A stretch of 6,146 bases of DNA from Sphingobacteriales bacterium (GCA_947463665.1 CANHUD010000145.1:1-6146), one strand, 5' to 3'. Positions 1 through 6,146 are shown, counted from the stretch's first letter. The notes: generated from the letters alone by a model not told the origin. Numbers and translations: made by a program.

Positions 1-218
1 GGCTGGCCGGCCAGGAGCTGACTTGGGGCCACCCCAAGTGGGGTCTGAATCTCCTTTAATTCAAACGCCAGCGTTTTACTGATCTCATATGCGGCTACCT
101 CTCCTATTCGTTCCAGATTACGGCGGAAACGCATGCGATCGTTCTGTACGGTTACATCACGTAATTCGCTAACCCAGTTGTTTACCAGGGAATTTTGTGC
201 ACTGAGATGAATGACCAT
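1..218 (-). CDS. upp: Uracil phosphoribosyltransferase, N-terminal part (cut by left window edge)
   Basis: UPRTase converts uracil and PRPP to UMP and pyrophosphate in the cytoplasm, the pyrimidine salvage step. I translated the minus strand from the ATG at 218-216; 72 complete codons are visible with no stop, and the frame runs off the left edge. The protein begins MVIHLSAQNSLVNNWVSELR, then has the family's conserved N-terminal block DRMRFRRNLERIGEVAAYEI (about residues 27-46), followed by QTPLGVA (about 58-64) and LLAGQ at the edge. These are the usual N-terminal signatures of bacterial UPRTase. The PRPP-binding loop and uracil-binding C-terminal part lie outside the window. The start is chosen because the family normally opens with M-V/I-x-x-L-S a few residues before the N-S-L segment. 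No Shine-Dalgarno is visible, as is usual in Bacteroidota. It is divergent from anmK, with 92 bp between the two starts. Confidence 0.93.
   Translation of the reverse strand, partial: MVIHLSAQNSLVNNWVSELRDVTVQNDRMRFRRNLERIGEVAAYEISKTLAFELKEIQTPLGVAPSQLLAGQ
3..39. repeat. Two strong palindromes inside upp
   Basis: CTGGCCGGCCAG at 3-14 is a perfect 12-bp palindrome, and ACTTGGGG-CCA-CCCCAAGT at 21-39 is a perfect 8-bp inverted repeat with a 3-nt loop. Both are GC-rich and lie within the upp reading frame, in the stretch coding for the linker between QTPLG and LLAGQ. They may be chance products of codon use or a structured part of the mRNA; nothing ties them to a known element. Confidence 0.5.
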
Positions 219-310
219 AGGAAAATGTTCTAATTTCGACCCAACGGGCGTTGGTTGCGAAGATAGCACGGATGTGCCAAACCGACGCCATATCGTCCTA
301 AATTTCAAAT
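219..310. promoter_or_regulatory. Divergent upp/anmK intergenic region with a perfect dyad
   Basis: This 92-bp gap must carry the start signals for both upp (minus) and anmK (plus). It contains a perfect inverted repeat, CCAACG-GG-CGTTGG, at 241-254, which lies 23 bp upstream of the upp start codon. It could be an operator or a small hairpin in the upp leader (CCAAC stem, 4-nt loop). On the minus strand TATCTTCG (265-258) matches the Bacteroidota -7 element TAnnTTTG at 7 of 8 positions, but no TTTG lies at the usual distance upstream. On the plus strand TAAATTTC (299-306) also matches at 7 of 8, but it sits only a few bases before the anmK ATG. The region's role is inferred from the gene arrangement; the individual boxes are weak. 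Confidence 0.35.
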
Positions 311-1396
311 ATGATTTACAGGGTAATCGGGCTTATGAGTGGCAGTTCGCTTGACGGACTGGACATTGCATTCGTAGAGTTGGAAGAGTCTTTTGGTAAA
401 TGGACCTTTACTATTCTGGAAGCGGAATGTATTCCTTACCCGCTTGAGTGGGAGCAAAAACTTCGTGACGCTACCCTGCTTACAGCCCGGGATTACTTAT
501 TGCTCGATGCTGATTACGGTCATTATATCGGGAAGGCTGTATCTTCTTTTATGGACCGCCACCAGCTGGGGTATAAAGTGGCACTTATTGCCTCACACGG
601 ACATACAACTTTTCACCTGCCACCCCGGATGACGGCTCAGATCGGTTCAGGGGCGGCCATCAGTGCGGAAACAGGTGTTCCTGTGGTGTCTGATCTGAGG
701 ACTGTGGATGTAGCATTGGGCGGACAGGGAGCACCGATGGTGCCGATAGGTGAACAACTTCTCTGGCCGGATATATCGATGTTTTTGAATATTGGAGGAA
801 TCGCCAATCTTTCTGTGAATACATCTGCCGGATATCTTGCCTATGATGTTTGCTCGGCCAACCGAATGCTCAACCGACTGGCTATGCAGAAAGGTAAGGC
901 CTATGATGAAGGAGGCCGTATGGCAGCAGCAGGTAAGATAAATGAAAAGATATTAGCCGGATTGAACGACTTACCATACTATACCAAACCCTATCCCAAA
1001 TCATTGGACAATGCCTTTGGTGATGAAGTGGTTTATCCTCTCCTGATAAGCGATGGTCATTCTTCTACGGAAGATATGCTGGCTACCTATACAGAACATA
1101 TTGCCATTCAGATCGCATCGGAAGTGGAAAAACACCTGGCGGACCTCTCCGCATCATCCATCATGGTTACAGGAGGAGGCGCATTGAACGATTTCCTGTT
1201 GAGCCGGTTGGAGGAGCAGCTGTCGCCCATGCGCGTGCATGTTGAACGTCCGGATCAGATGATCGTCCAATATAAAGAAGCGCTGGTAATGGCCTTGCTG
1301 GGCGTGCTTCGCTGGAGGGAAGAAACAACCGCTTTGAGCAGCGTTACCGGTGCATCGCGCGATAGCATCGGCGGAGCGCTCTGGATCACTCAGTAG
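311..1396 (+). CDS. anmK: Anhydro-N-acetylmuramic acid kinase
   Basis: AnmK cleaves the 1,6-anhydro ring of anhydro-MurNAc and phosphorylates it with ATP to give MurNAc-6-phosphate, so that peptidoglycan fragments can be reused. It is a cytoplasmic enzyme of the ASKHA/hexokinase-like fold. The 361-residue product has the expected motif order: GLMSGSSLDGLD (7-18, ATP-binding loop, usually MSGTSLDG), SHGHTTFHLP (95-104), DLRTVDVALGGQGAPMVP (128-145), NIGGIANLS (160-168), AYDVCSANRMLN (177-188) containing the expected catalytic Asp at 179, YDEGGRMAA (198-206), PKSLDNAFG (229-237), TGGGALNDFLL (287-297) and KEALVMALLG (322-331). The length is normal for the family. The start ATG gives MIYRVIGLMSG, the usual short lead into the first motif. 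It is alone on its strand here; its 3' end overlaps that of ade tail-to-tail. Several motif residues differ from the common consensus (see findings), but the identification is firm. Confidence 0.95.
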   Translation: MIYRVIGLMSGSSLDGLDIAFVELEESFGKWTFTILEAECIPYPLEWEQKLRDATLLTARDYLLLDADYGHYIGKAVSSFMDRHQLGYKVALIASHGHTTFHLPPRMTAQIGSGAAISAETGVPVVSDLRTVDVALGGQGAPMVPIGEQLLWPDISMFLNIGGIANLSVNTSAGYLAYDVCSANRMLNRLAMQKGKAYDEGGRMAAAGKINEKILAGLNDLPYYTKPYPKSLDNAFGDEVVYPLLISDGHSSTEDMLATYTEHIAIQIASEVEKHLADLSASSIMVTGGGALNDFLLSRLEEQLSPMRVHVERPDQMIVQYKEALVMALLGVLRWREETTALSSVTGASRDSIGGALWITQ

Positions 1397-3023
1397 GTTT
1401 GTAAAACGAAAATGTATCGCCATCGAACAGGCCTTTGTCAGACAACTTCACGTTCGGAATGACCAGCAGCGCCATGAAGGAAAGCGTCATAAACGGAGAT
1501 CGCAGCGTGGAGCCGGCACGTTTGGCAGCAGCGTCCAGTAAGGCATACTGTTCACCAACCCGGTAACCGTTTTCCGCACTCATGAGTCCTGCAATGGGCA
1601 GTGCAAGCACCAGCTGATCGGTTTCGTTCCATACCGATATCCCGCCCCGGGTATCGATGATGCTGTTTACGGCGTTCATCAGGCTTTCATCGTCAACTCC
1701 CACTGCTACAATATTGTGCGAATCATGAGCTACGGAAGAGGCAATCGCACCTTTTTTAAGTCCGAAATTTTTAATAAAGGCCTTTGCAACCGGTGCAGGC
1801 CGGTATCTGTTCACTACTACAATTTTGAGAACATCATTATGCGGATCGCTCAGGCAGATATCTTCCCGGATCATGGGTTTACTGGCTGATTTAAGCGTAA
1901 TGAGCTGACCATCCAGTGCTTCGATCACCGGAAAAGGATAGTCACTCTGTAAGCTATTAATAACATAATCGGATATTGTTGTGGGCGTTGCTTCGAATCG
2001 ATTGGGATAGTCGGTTTCCGGAGTAACAGAAGCTATTTTTGTCTGCCCATTTTCTGCTACCTGTACACCGTTGATATAGGTACTTAAAACCCGGAAGGAA
2101 TCAAGGTTTTCTGCCAGAATGAAATCTGCCGGATCGCCTGTATGAAGCAGTCCTGCACTGAGTTTGTAATGTTGTACAGGGTTGATACAGGCTGCCTGTA
2201 AAACATGGAATACATCGATTCCCCGTGCTACAGCCCTGGCGCACAGTGCATTGATATGCGAAATGGCCAGTTCATCCGGATGTTTATCATCGCTTCCAAA
2301 CATGATACTATCCGGATAGGTTTGTAGTAAAGGAATGAGCGCATCAAAGTTCCGGGCGGCACTGCCTTCGCGGATGATGATCTTCATACCGAGTTTTAGT
2401 TTCTCCTCTGCTTCTTCGAGGGTGAAGCATTCGTGATCGGTAGAGATGCCGAGTTGGATGTATTGCCGGGCGGCTTCTCCTCTGAGGCCGGGGGCATGTC
2501 CATCAACCGGCTTACCCAGTTCGTGGGCCGCCTGTATTTTCCGGATGACTTCCGGATCGCCGTTCAGGGCTCCCGGAAAGTTCATCATTTCGGAGAGATA
2601 GTGGATTTCCGGATCTTCGAGCAGCTGGCGTACATCCTGGCTGTTCAGTTCGGCACCGGCTGTTTCAAATGTAGTGGCCGGTACACAGCTGGGAGCTCCG
2701 AAATAGAATTTGAACGGTACTTTTTTACCATTCCGGATCATGAACCGGACACCCTCCATGCCACAGACATTGGCAATTTCATGCGGATCGCTTACGGTGG
2801 CAACCGTTCCATGTGTAACGGCCAGTCGGGCAAATTCTGATGGTATAAGCATAGAGCTTTCCACATGCACATGTGCATCCACAAATCCCGGCATCAGATA
2901 GGGCAGGGCTGTGTCTGCTTCACCGAAAAGCTCAATGGATCGTATATGTGTATCGAAAACCAGCCTGGCTTTTTGGATGTTCCGGGTGGAGATATTCACC
3001 AGATTGGCGGTTATAGCGGGCAT
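1386..3023 (-). CDS. ade: Adenine deaminase
   Basis: Ade hydrolyses adenine to hypoxanthine and ammonia for purine salvage; it is a cytoplasmic metal-dependent amidohydrolase-superfamily TIM barrel. With the start at 3023 the protein has 545 residues. Visible motifs: PGFVDAHVHVESSM (45-58, metal-binding HxH at 51 and 53), HGTVATVSDPHEIANVCG (71-88), DGHAPGLRG (174-182), TDHE (195-198), IREGSAARN (217-225), GSDDKHPDEL (243-252, with the catalytic Asp region), GDPADF (296-301), SVAHDSHNIVAVG (430-442) and the C-terminal TLSFMALLVIPNVKLSDKGL (513-532). These are diagnostic of Ade rather than of other amidohydrolases. The frame stays open to an ATG at 3104, which would add 27 residues (572 aa) with no resemblance to the family; I prefer 3023 because it leads directly into the usual N-terminal strand (NLVNI) about 45 residues before PGF, and leaves room for promoters facing the divergent neighbour. 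The stop is TGA (1388-1386), inside the anmK 3' end. Confidence 0.95.
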   Translation of the reverse strand: MPAITANLVNISTRNIQKARLVFDTHIRSIELFGEADTALPYLMPGFVDAHVHVESSMLIPSEFARLAVTHGTVATVSDPHEIANVCGMEGVRFMIRNGKKVPFKFYFGAPSCVPATTFETAGAELNSQDVRQLLEDPEIHYLSEMMNFPGALNGDPEVIRKIQAAHELGKPVDGHAPGLRGEAARQYIQLGISTDHECFTLEEAEEKLKLGMKIIIREGSAARNFDALIPLLQTYPDSIMFGSDDKHPDELAISHINALCARAVARGIDVFHVLQAACINPVQHYKLSAGLLHTGDPADFILAENLDSFRVLSTYINGVQVAENGQTKIASVTPETDYPNRFEATPTTISDYVINSLQSDYPFPVIEALDGQLITLKSASKPMIREDICLSDPHNDVLKIVVVNRYRPAPVAKAFIKNFGLKKGAIASSVAHDSHNIVAVGVDDESLMNAVNSIIDTRGGISVWNETDQLVLALPIAGLMSAENGYRVGEQYALLDAAAKRAGSTLRSPFMTLSFMALLVIPNVKLSDKGLFDGDTFSFYKPTE

Positions 3024-3124
3024 GTTTAGTAAATTTTGATTAAAGGTAGAAGAATCGGTACAAACGGCGGCGTTCATTCCTTTTGAACCAATATCTTTAC
3101 TCAACGAAAATTAAAAAAATAAAT
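3024..3124. promoter_or_regulatory. Divergent ade / LolA-like gene intergenic region
   Basis: With the preferred starts, about 100 bp separate ade (minus) from the LolA-like gene (plus). On the plus strand TATCTTTA at 3092-3099 matches the Bacteroidota -7 consensus TAnnTTTG at 7 of 8 positions, 25 bp before the start codon; no good TTG is seen at the -33 position. On the minus strand TACCTTTA (3048-3041) is an equal match, 17 bp before the ade start. Between them lies a dyad, GTTCA-N7-TGAAC (3072-3088), which could be an operator. The last 20 bases before 3125 are almost purely A/T, the common context for initiation without a Shine-Dalgarno. All are weak pattern matches; the promoter role rests mainly on the divergent layout. 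Confidence 0.35.
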
Positions 3125-3838
3125 ATGAGACAATTCAAACTGGCAGGTCTGTTTGTATCCTTGTTCTTTACCGGTGCTCTCCAGGCACAATCGGTAGATG
3201 AAATCATCAATAAACACATTGATGCCATCGGAGGAAAAGATAATTGGAAAAAAGTAAATTCCTTTAAGCAGGAAGCTACTCTAAGTGTTCAGGGAATGGA
3301 CATCCCGCTGACCATGTACCAGGTGCATAATAAAGCGATGAAGCAGGAGTATGTTGTGATGAACATGACCGCCTATACCATCATGCGTACCGACAGTGGC
3401 TGGAATTATATGCCATTTCAGGGCCAGACGGCACCGGAGCCTATGACGGCTGAGCAGGTGAAGCTGGGTGCGGAGCAACTGGATATTCAGGGCGAATTGC
3501 TGGATTATACGGCAAAAGGCCACAAAGTGGAATTGCAGGGCAAGGAAGATGTGGATGGAACTGAAGCGATCAAACTGAAAGTAACCCGTAAGAGCGGAAA
3601 TGAAATTGTTTATTATTTTGATCCGGCTAATTATTACATTATTCGCACCGTGTCAAAAGTAAAAATGGACGGTCAGGAGATGGAACAAAAGATGAATTAC
3701 AGCAATTACAAAAAACTTCCGGAGGGCATTACGATTCCTTTCACCATGGAATCAACTGCTATTCCGGCACCGCTCAATATCTCCAAAGTGGAAGTCAATC
3801 CGTCTATTCCGGAAGCTGTTTTCCGCGCCAACCAGTAA
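3125..3838 (+). CDS. Secreted LolA-like (outer-membrane lipoprotein-sorting-like) protein, function unknown
   Basis: A 237-residue exported protein. Residues 1-21 form a signal peptide (basic MRQFK, hydrophobic core LAGLFVSLFFTGAL, end LQA with predicted cleavage before QS), with no lipobox Cys. The mature part begins VDEIINKHIDAIGG (24-37), then alternating beta-strand segments: GWNYMPFQG (92-100), a helix-like PEPMTAEQVKLGAEQL (104-119), VELQGKEDVDGTEAIKLKVT (135-154), YYFDPANYYIIRTVSK (163-178), LPEGITIPFTMES (198-210) and a closing VEVNPSIPEAVF (222-233). This matches the half-open beta-barrel LolA/LolB-like proteins common in Bacteroidota, which are usually annotated as outer membrane lipoprotein-sorting or hypothetical proteins. 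A true LolA role is not shown. The frame is open to an earlier ATG at 3083, but that start would bury the signal peptide 14 residues in and push back into the ade promoter region. The stop TAA is followed by an intrinsic terminator. Confidence 0.82.
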   Translation: MRQFKLAGLFVSLFFTGALQAQSVDEIINKHIDAIGGKDNWKKVNSFKQEATLSVQGMDIPLTMYQVHNKAMKQEYVVMNMTAYTIMRTDSGWNYMPFQGQTAPEPMTAEQVKLGAEQLDIQGELLDYTAKGHKVELQGKEDVDGTEAIKLKVTRKSGNEIVYYFDPANYYIIRTVSKVKMDGQEMEQKMNYSNYKKLPEGITIPFTMESTAIPAPLNISKVEVNPSIPEAVFRANQ

Positions 3839-3857
3839 GAATTTTTTGCTCATTCAT

Positions 3858-3882
3858 AAAAGACCCCGAAAGGGGTTTTTTT
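3858..3882 (+). terminator. Intrinsic terminator after the LolA-like gene
   Basis: A GC-rich stem ACCCC (3863-3867) pairs with GGGGT (3872-3876) around a GAAA loop (3868-3871), a GNRA tetraloop. The stem can be prolonged by A-T and one G-T pair through AAAAG on the left and T's on the right. A run of seven T's (3876-3882) follows the GGGG. It begins 20 bp after the stop codon of the LolA-like gene, so it should end that transcript. The A-run on the left makes it potentially active in the other direction too, but no gene points at it from the right. Confidence 0.88.
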
Positions 3883-3910
3883 ATGAAAAAAAATGACATT
3901 ATGAAAAAAA
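3881..3910 (+). repeat. Short direct repeat containing two in-frame start codons
   Basis: TTATGAAAAAAA occurs at 3881-3892 and again at 3899-3910, offset by 18 bp, so both ATGs (3883 and 3901) are in the same frame. The first would give MKKNDI in front of the second start. The first copy touches the T-run of the terminator. The second is preferred because it gives a compact MKK-type signal peptide and leaves the terminator outside the coding region. Confidence 0.6.
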
Positions 3911-6146
3911 TAGTATCAACATTATGGGTTAGTACACTCCTGTTTGGATATGTACAGGCTCAGGTGAATTCCGCAACATTCGGAACGCTGGAAGCCCGTC
4001 AGCTGGGACCCGGTACCATGAGTGGCCGGATATCGGCTATTGAGGGAGTAAATAAAGAGAACGGAAAGGTTATTTATGTAGGTACAGCGGGTGGTGGTAT
4101 CTGGAAATCTCTGAATGCCGGAGCTTCTTTTAAACCGGTTTTTGATAAACATTGCCAGTCGATAGGCGCTTTGGCCATCGATCAGCAAAATCCGAAAGTT
4201 GTGTATGCCGGAACCGGCGAGAGCAATATGCGGAATTCCGTTTCCATAGGCGATGGATTTTATAAATCCACCGATGCGGGGGATAACTGGACACGAATGG
4301 GTGGGCTCGACAGCACCGAACATATTTCGAAGATTGTGCTAGATCCCACGAATTCAGATATTTTGTATGTAGCGGCACCGGGTGCGCTCTGGAGTAACAG
4401 TAAACACCGGGGTCTGTACAAATCGACCGATGGGGGAAAGACGTTTGAGAAGATCCTGTATATCAACGATAAGGCCGGTTGTGCCGATGTGGTGATCGAT
4501 CCAAGGAATCCGCAGGTGGTATATGCCACAACCTGGGAATTCAGGCGGCAGGCTTTTTCGTTTAACTCCGGCGGCCAGGGCAGCGGTTTATGGAAAAGCC
4601 TCGATGGTGGCAGAACATGGAAAGAATTGTCGAATGGCCTTCCGGCAAAACCTTTTGGCCGGATTGCCCTGGCGATGGCCCCTTCAGAGCCCGATAAACT
4701 ACTTGCCATTGTAGAATCTGCTCAAACGGGACTGTATATTTCTTCTGATGCGGGCGCCACCTGGAAGCAGCAGAGCTCTCCTATGAATGTGGTGGCCCGT
4801 CCGTTTTATTTCTCTTCGCTGGTGGTGGATCCCAAAGATGCAAAGCGGGTGTACCGGCCGGCCTATATGTTTTCCTATTCTGTTGACGGGGGCTATTCCT
4901 TTGCTAACCCATCCGGAGAGGGAGCTGTGCCGCATGCAGATCATCATGCTTTATGGATTAATCCTCAAAACACGGATCAGCTCTATCTTGGAACAGATGG
5001 AGGTGTATATATGAGTCTTGACCGTGGGGTTACCTGGCACTATCTGCAGGGGTTACCCGTTGGGCAGTTTTACCATGTTGCAGTAGACAATCGTAAGCCC
5101 TACCGGGTATATGGAGGGTTGCAGGACAATGGTTCCTGGGGAGCTCCTTCCTCTGCGCCTGGTGGTGTGAAGAATTCCGACTGGCTGGAACTGTATGGAG
5201 GCGACGGATTCTGGGTAACACCCGATCCCACCGATGAAAACATTGTATATGCAGAATCACAGGGGGGAGATGTGAACCGTATTGATCTTCGGACATTCAA
5301 GAGTATTTCGGTAAGGCCACAGGCGCAGAAGGGAGATGATAAATTACGCTGGAACTGGAATACCCCCATTGTTATGGGTGCGAAAAACCCTCGCCATCTT
5401 TATGTAGCTGCACAATATCTGTACCGATCCGGTGATCAGGGCAGAAGCTGGGAAAAGATATCCGGAGATCTTACTACCAACGACAAAGCGAAACAGCAGC
5501 AGGAAAACAGCGGAGGTCTGAGTGCCGACGTGACATCGGCCGAAAACCATTGTACTATTTTTTCGATTGCAGAATCACCGCTGGACGACCAGCTGGTGTG
5601 GGTAGGAACAGATGATGGGAATCTTCAGGTGACCGCCGATGGCGGAAAGACCTGGACAAATGTTTCCGGCAACTATGCACTGGCCGGTATTCCGGCACAG
5701 ACGTGGGTTAGCAGCATTGAGCCTTCCCGATTCGATAAAGCAACGGTATATGCTACGTTTGACAATCATACCTATGGTGATCATAAAACATATGTTGCCA
5801 GATCAACGGATATGGGTAAAAGCTGGACATTGCTGAAAAGCGATGAGTTTACCGGTTTTGCGCACAAAATTCGGGAGGATCTGGTGAACCGGGATCTGTT
5901 GTTTCTGGGTACCGAGATGGGGCTGTTTGCTACCATAGATGGCGGAAGCAGCTGGTTCCGTATGAAGAACAACATTCCGTGGTATGCACTGGTAAGGGAT
6001 ATACAGATCCATCCGGAAACACAAGACCTTGTGCTGGGTACGCATGGAAGGGGTATTATGATTGTGGATGATATCTCTACAATCCGCGCTTTAACCAAAG
6101 AGGTATTCGAAAAAGACATTCATCTTTTTCCTGTCCGACCGATTGA
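3901..6146 (+). CDS. Secreted Asp-box beta-propeller protein of the sortilin/VPS10-like family (cut by right window edge)
   Basis: 748 codons read without interruption from 3901 to the window end. Residues 1-20 are a signal peptide (MKK, core IVSTLWVSTLLFG, end VQA before Q21). The mature protein is built of repeated beta-propeller blades carrying Asp-box (BNR) motifs of the form S-x-D-x-G-x-x-W/F: near residues 70-77, 123-130, 175-182, 233-240, 281-288, 327-334, 372-379, 510-517, 578-585, 635-642 and 678-685, eleven in all (the first has Asn for Asp, the ninth Thr for Ser). Between blades are family marks: ARQLGPGTMSGRI (32-44), GTGESN (105-110), GGLQDNGSW (405-413), LRWNWNTPI (482-490), SGDLTTND (521-528) and GTHGRGIMIVDD (714-725). 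This pattern fits the large exported proteins labelled VPS10/sortilin-like or BNR-repeat glycosyl hydrolase in Bacteroidota, commonly about 1000 residues. No enzymatic activity can be assigned; the sialidase-type label would rest only on the Asp boxes. Its C-terminus, possibly with a secretion tag, lies outside. Confidence 0.88.
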   Translation, partial: MKKIVSTLWVSTLLFGYVQAQVNSATFGTLEARQLGPGTMSGRISAIEGVNKENGKVIYVGTAGGGIWKSLNAGASFKPVFDKHCQSIGALAIDQQNPKVVYAGTGESNMRNSVSIGDGFYKSTDAGDNWTRMGGLDSTEHISKIVLDPTNSDILYVAAPGALWSNSKHRGLYKSTDGGKTFEKILYINDKAGCADVVIDPRNPQVVYATTWEFRRQAFSFNSGGQGSGLWKSLDGGRTWKELSNGLPAKPFGRIALAMAPSEPDKLLAIVESAQTGLYISSDAGATWKQQSSPMNVVARPFYFSSLVVDPKDAKRVYRPAYMFSYSVDGGYSFANPSGEGAVPHADHHALWINPQNTDQLYLGTDGGVYMSLDRGVTWHYLQGLPVGQFYHVAVDNRKPYRVYGGLQDNGSWGAPSSAPGGVKNSDWLELYGGDGFWVTPDPTDENIVYAESQGGDVNRIDLRTFKSISVRPQAQKGDDKLRWNWNTPIVMGAKNPRHLYVAAQYLYRSGDQGRSWEKISGDLTTNDKAKQQQENSGGLSADVTSAENHCTIFSIAESPLDDQLVWVGTDDGNLQVTADGGKTWTNVSGNYALAGIPAQTWVSSIEPSRFDKATVYATFDNHTYGDHKTYVARSTDMGKSWTLLKSDEFTGFAHKIREDLVNRDLLFLGTEMGLFATIDGGSSWFRMKNNIPWYALVRDIQIHPETQDLVLGTHGRGIMIVDDISTIRALTKEVFEKDIHLFPVRPI

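Noticed and set aside
2433..2840. Open frame of 135 codons on the plus strand within ade
   Set aside because: The minus-strand Ade motifs cover this whole region; the plus-strand translation is unlike any family I recognise.
3041..3064. Paired -33/-7 promoter elements for ade on the minus strand
   Set aside because: TTTG (3064-3061) and TACCTTTA (3048-3041) are separated by only 12 bp. The upp leader shows a similar TTTG-12-TATCTTCG arrangement, but two weak cases do not establish a new spacing rule.
3081..3099. Full Bacteroidota promoter (TTTG plus TAnnTTTG) for the LolA-like gene
   Set aside because: The TTTTG at 3081-3085 is only about 6 bp from the -7-like TATCTTTA, far short of the usual spacing of about 19 bp. 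Only the -7-like box is kept, as part of the weak intergenic call.
4260..4709. Open frame of 149 codons on the minus strand, opposite the propeller gene
   Set aside because: It lies antisense inside a frame with a clear protein family pattern, its translation shows no recognisable motif, and other short antisense frames nearby look the same. It is a codon-use shadow.
3901..6146. Sialidase or other glycoside hydrolase activity for the propeller protein
   Set aside because: Asp boxes are structural turns found in many propellers. I see no sialidase arginine triad or FRIP-type motif, so an enzyme call is not supported.
1..6146. CRISPR array, insertion sequence, tRNA, defence system or prophage remnant
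   Set aside because: There are no spaced repeat units, transposase or integrase motifs, tRNA-like cloverleaf sequences or nuclease/toxin motifs. All but about 300 bp is covered by ordinary metabolic or exported-protein genes.

Overview
The window looks like chromosomal DNA from a member of the Bacteroidota, perhaps a Chitinophaga-like or Sphingobacteria-like lineage. The evidence is the protein family content (a Bacteroidetes-type AnmK, a LolA-like secreted protein, and a large Asp-box/VPS10-type propeller protein), AT-rich start regions without Shine-Dalgarno sequences, and moderate base composition. The lineage is inferred from recognised families; no database search was possible.

Layout, left to right: (1) the 5' part of upp (uracil phosphoribosyltransferase) on the minus strand, cut by the left edge; (2) a 92-bp divergent intergenic region with a perfect 6-bp dyad; (3) anmK (anhydro-N-acetylmuramic acid kinase) on the plus strand; (4) ade (adenine deaminase) on the minus strand, whose 3' end overlaps the anmK 3' end by 11 bp; (5) a second divergent intergenic region of about 100 bp; (6) a secreted LolA-like protein on the plus strand, closed by a clear intrinsic terminator with a GAAA tetraloop; (7) the first 748 codons of a secreted, many-bladed Asp-box (sortilin/VPS10-like) beta-propeller protein on the plus strand, cut by the right edge.

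The first three genes are salvage functions: upp recovers uracil, ade feeds adenine into hypoxanthine, and anmK recovers anhydro-MurNAc from peptidoglycan turnover. They alternate in strand, so they are neighbours rather than an operon. The last two genes both encode exported proteins of poorly known function and lie in the same direction, but a terminator sits between them.

I did not find a previously undescribed system. The points most worth a second look are the departures of AnmK from its family motifs, the tail-to-tail overlap without a visible terminator, the doubled start region of the propeller gene next to the terminator, and the function of the two exported proteins. All open frames read through without frameshifts, and there is no sign of tRNA, rRNA, CRISPR, insertion sequences or phage genes.
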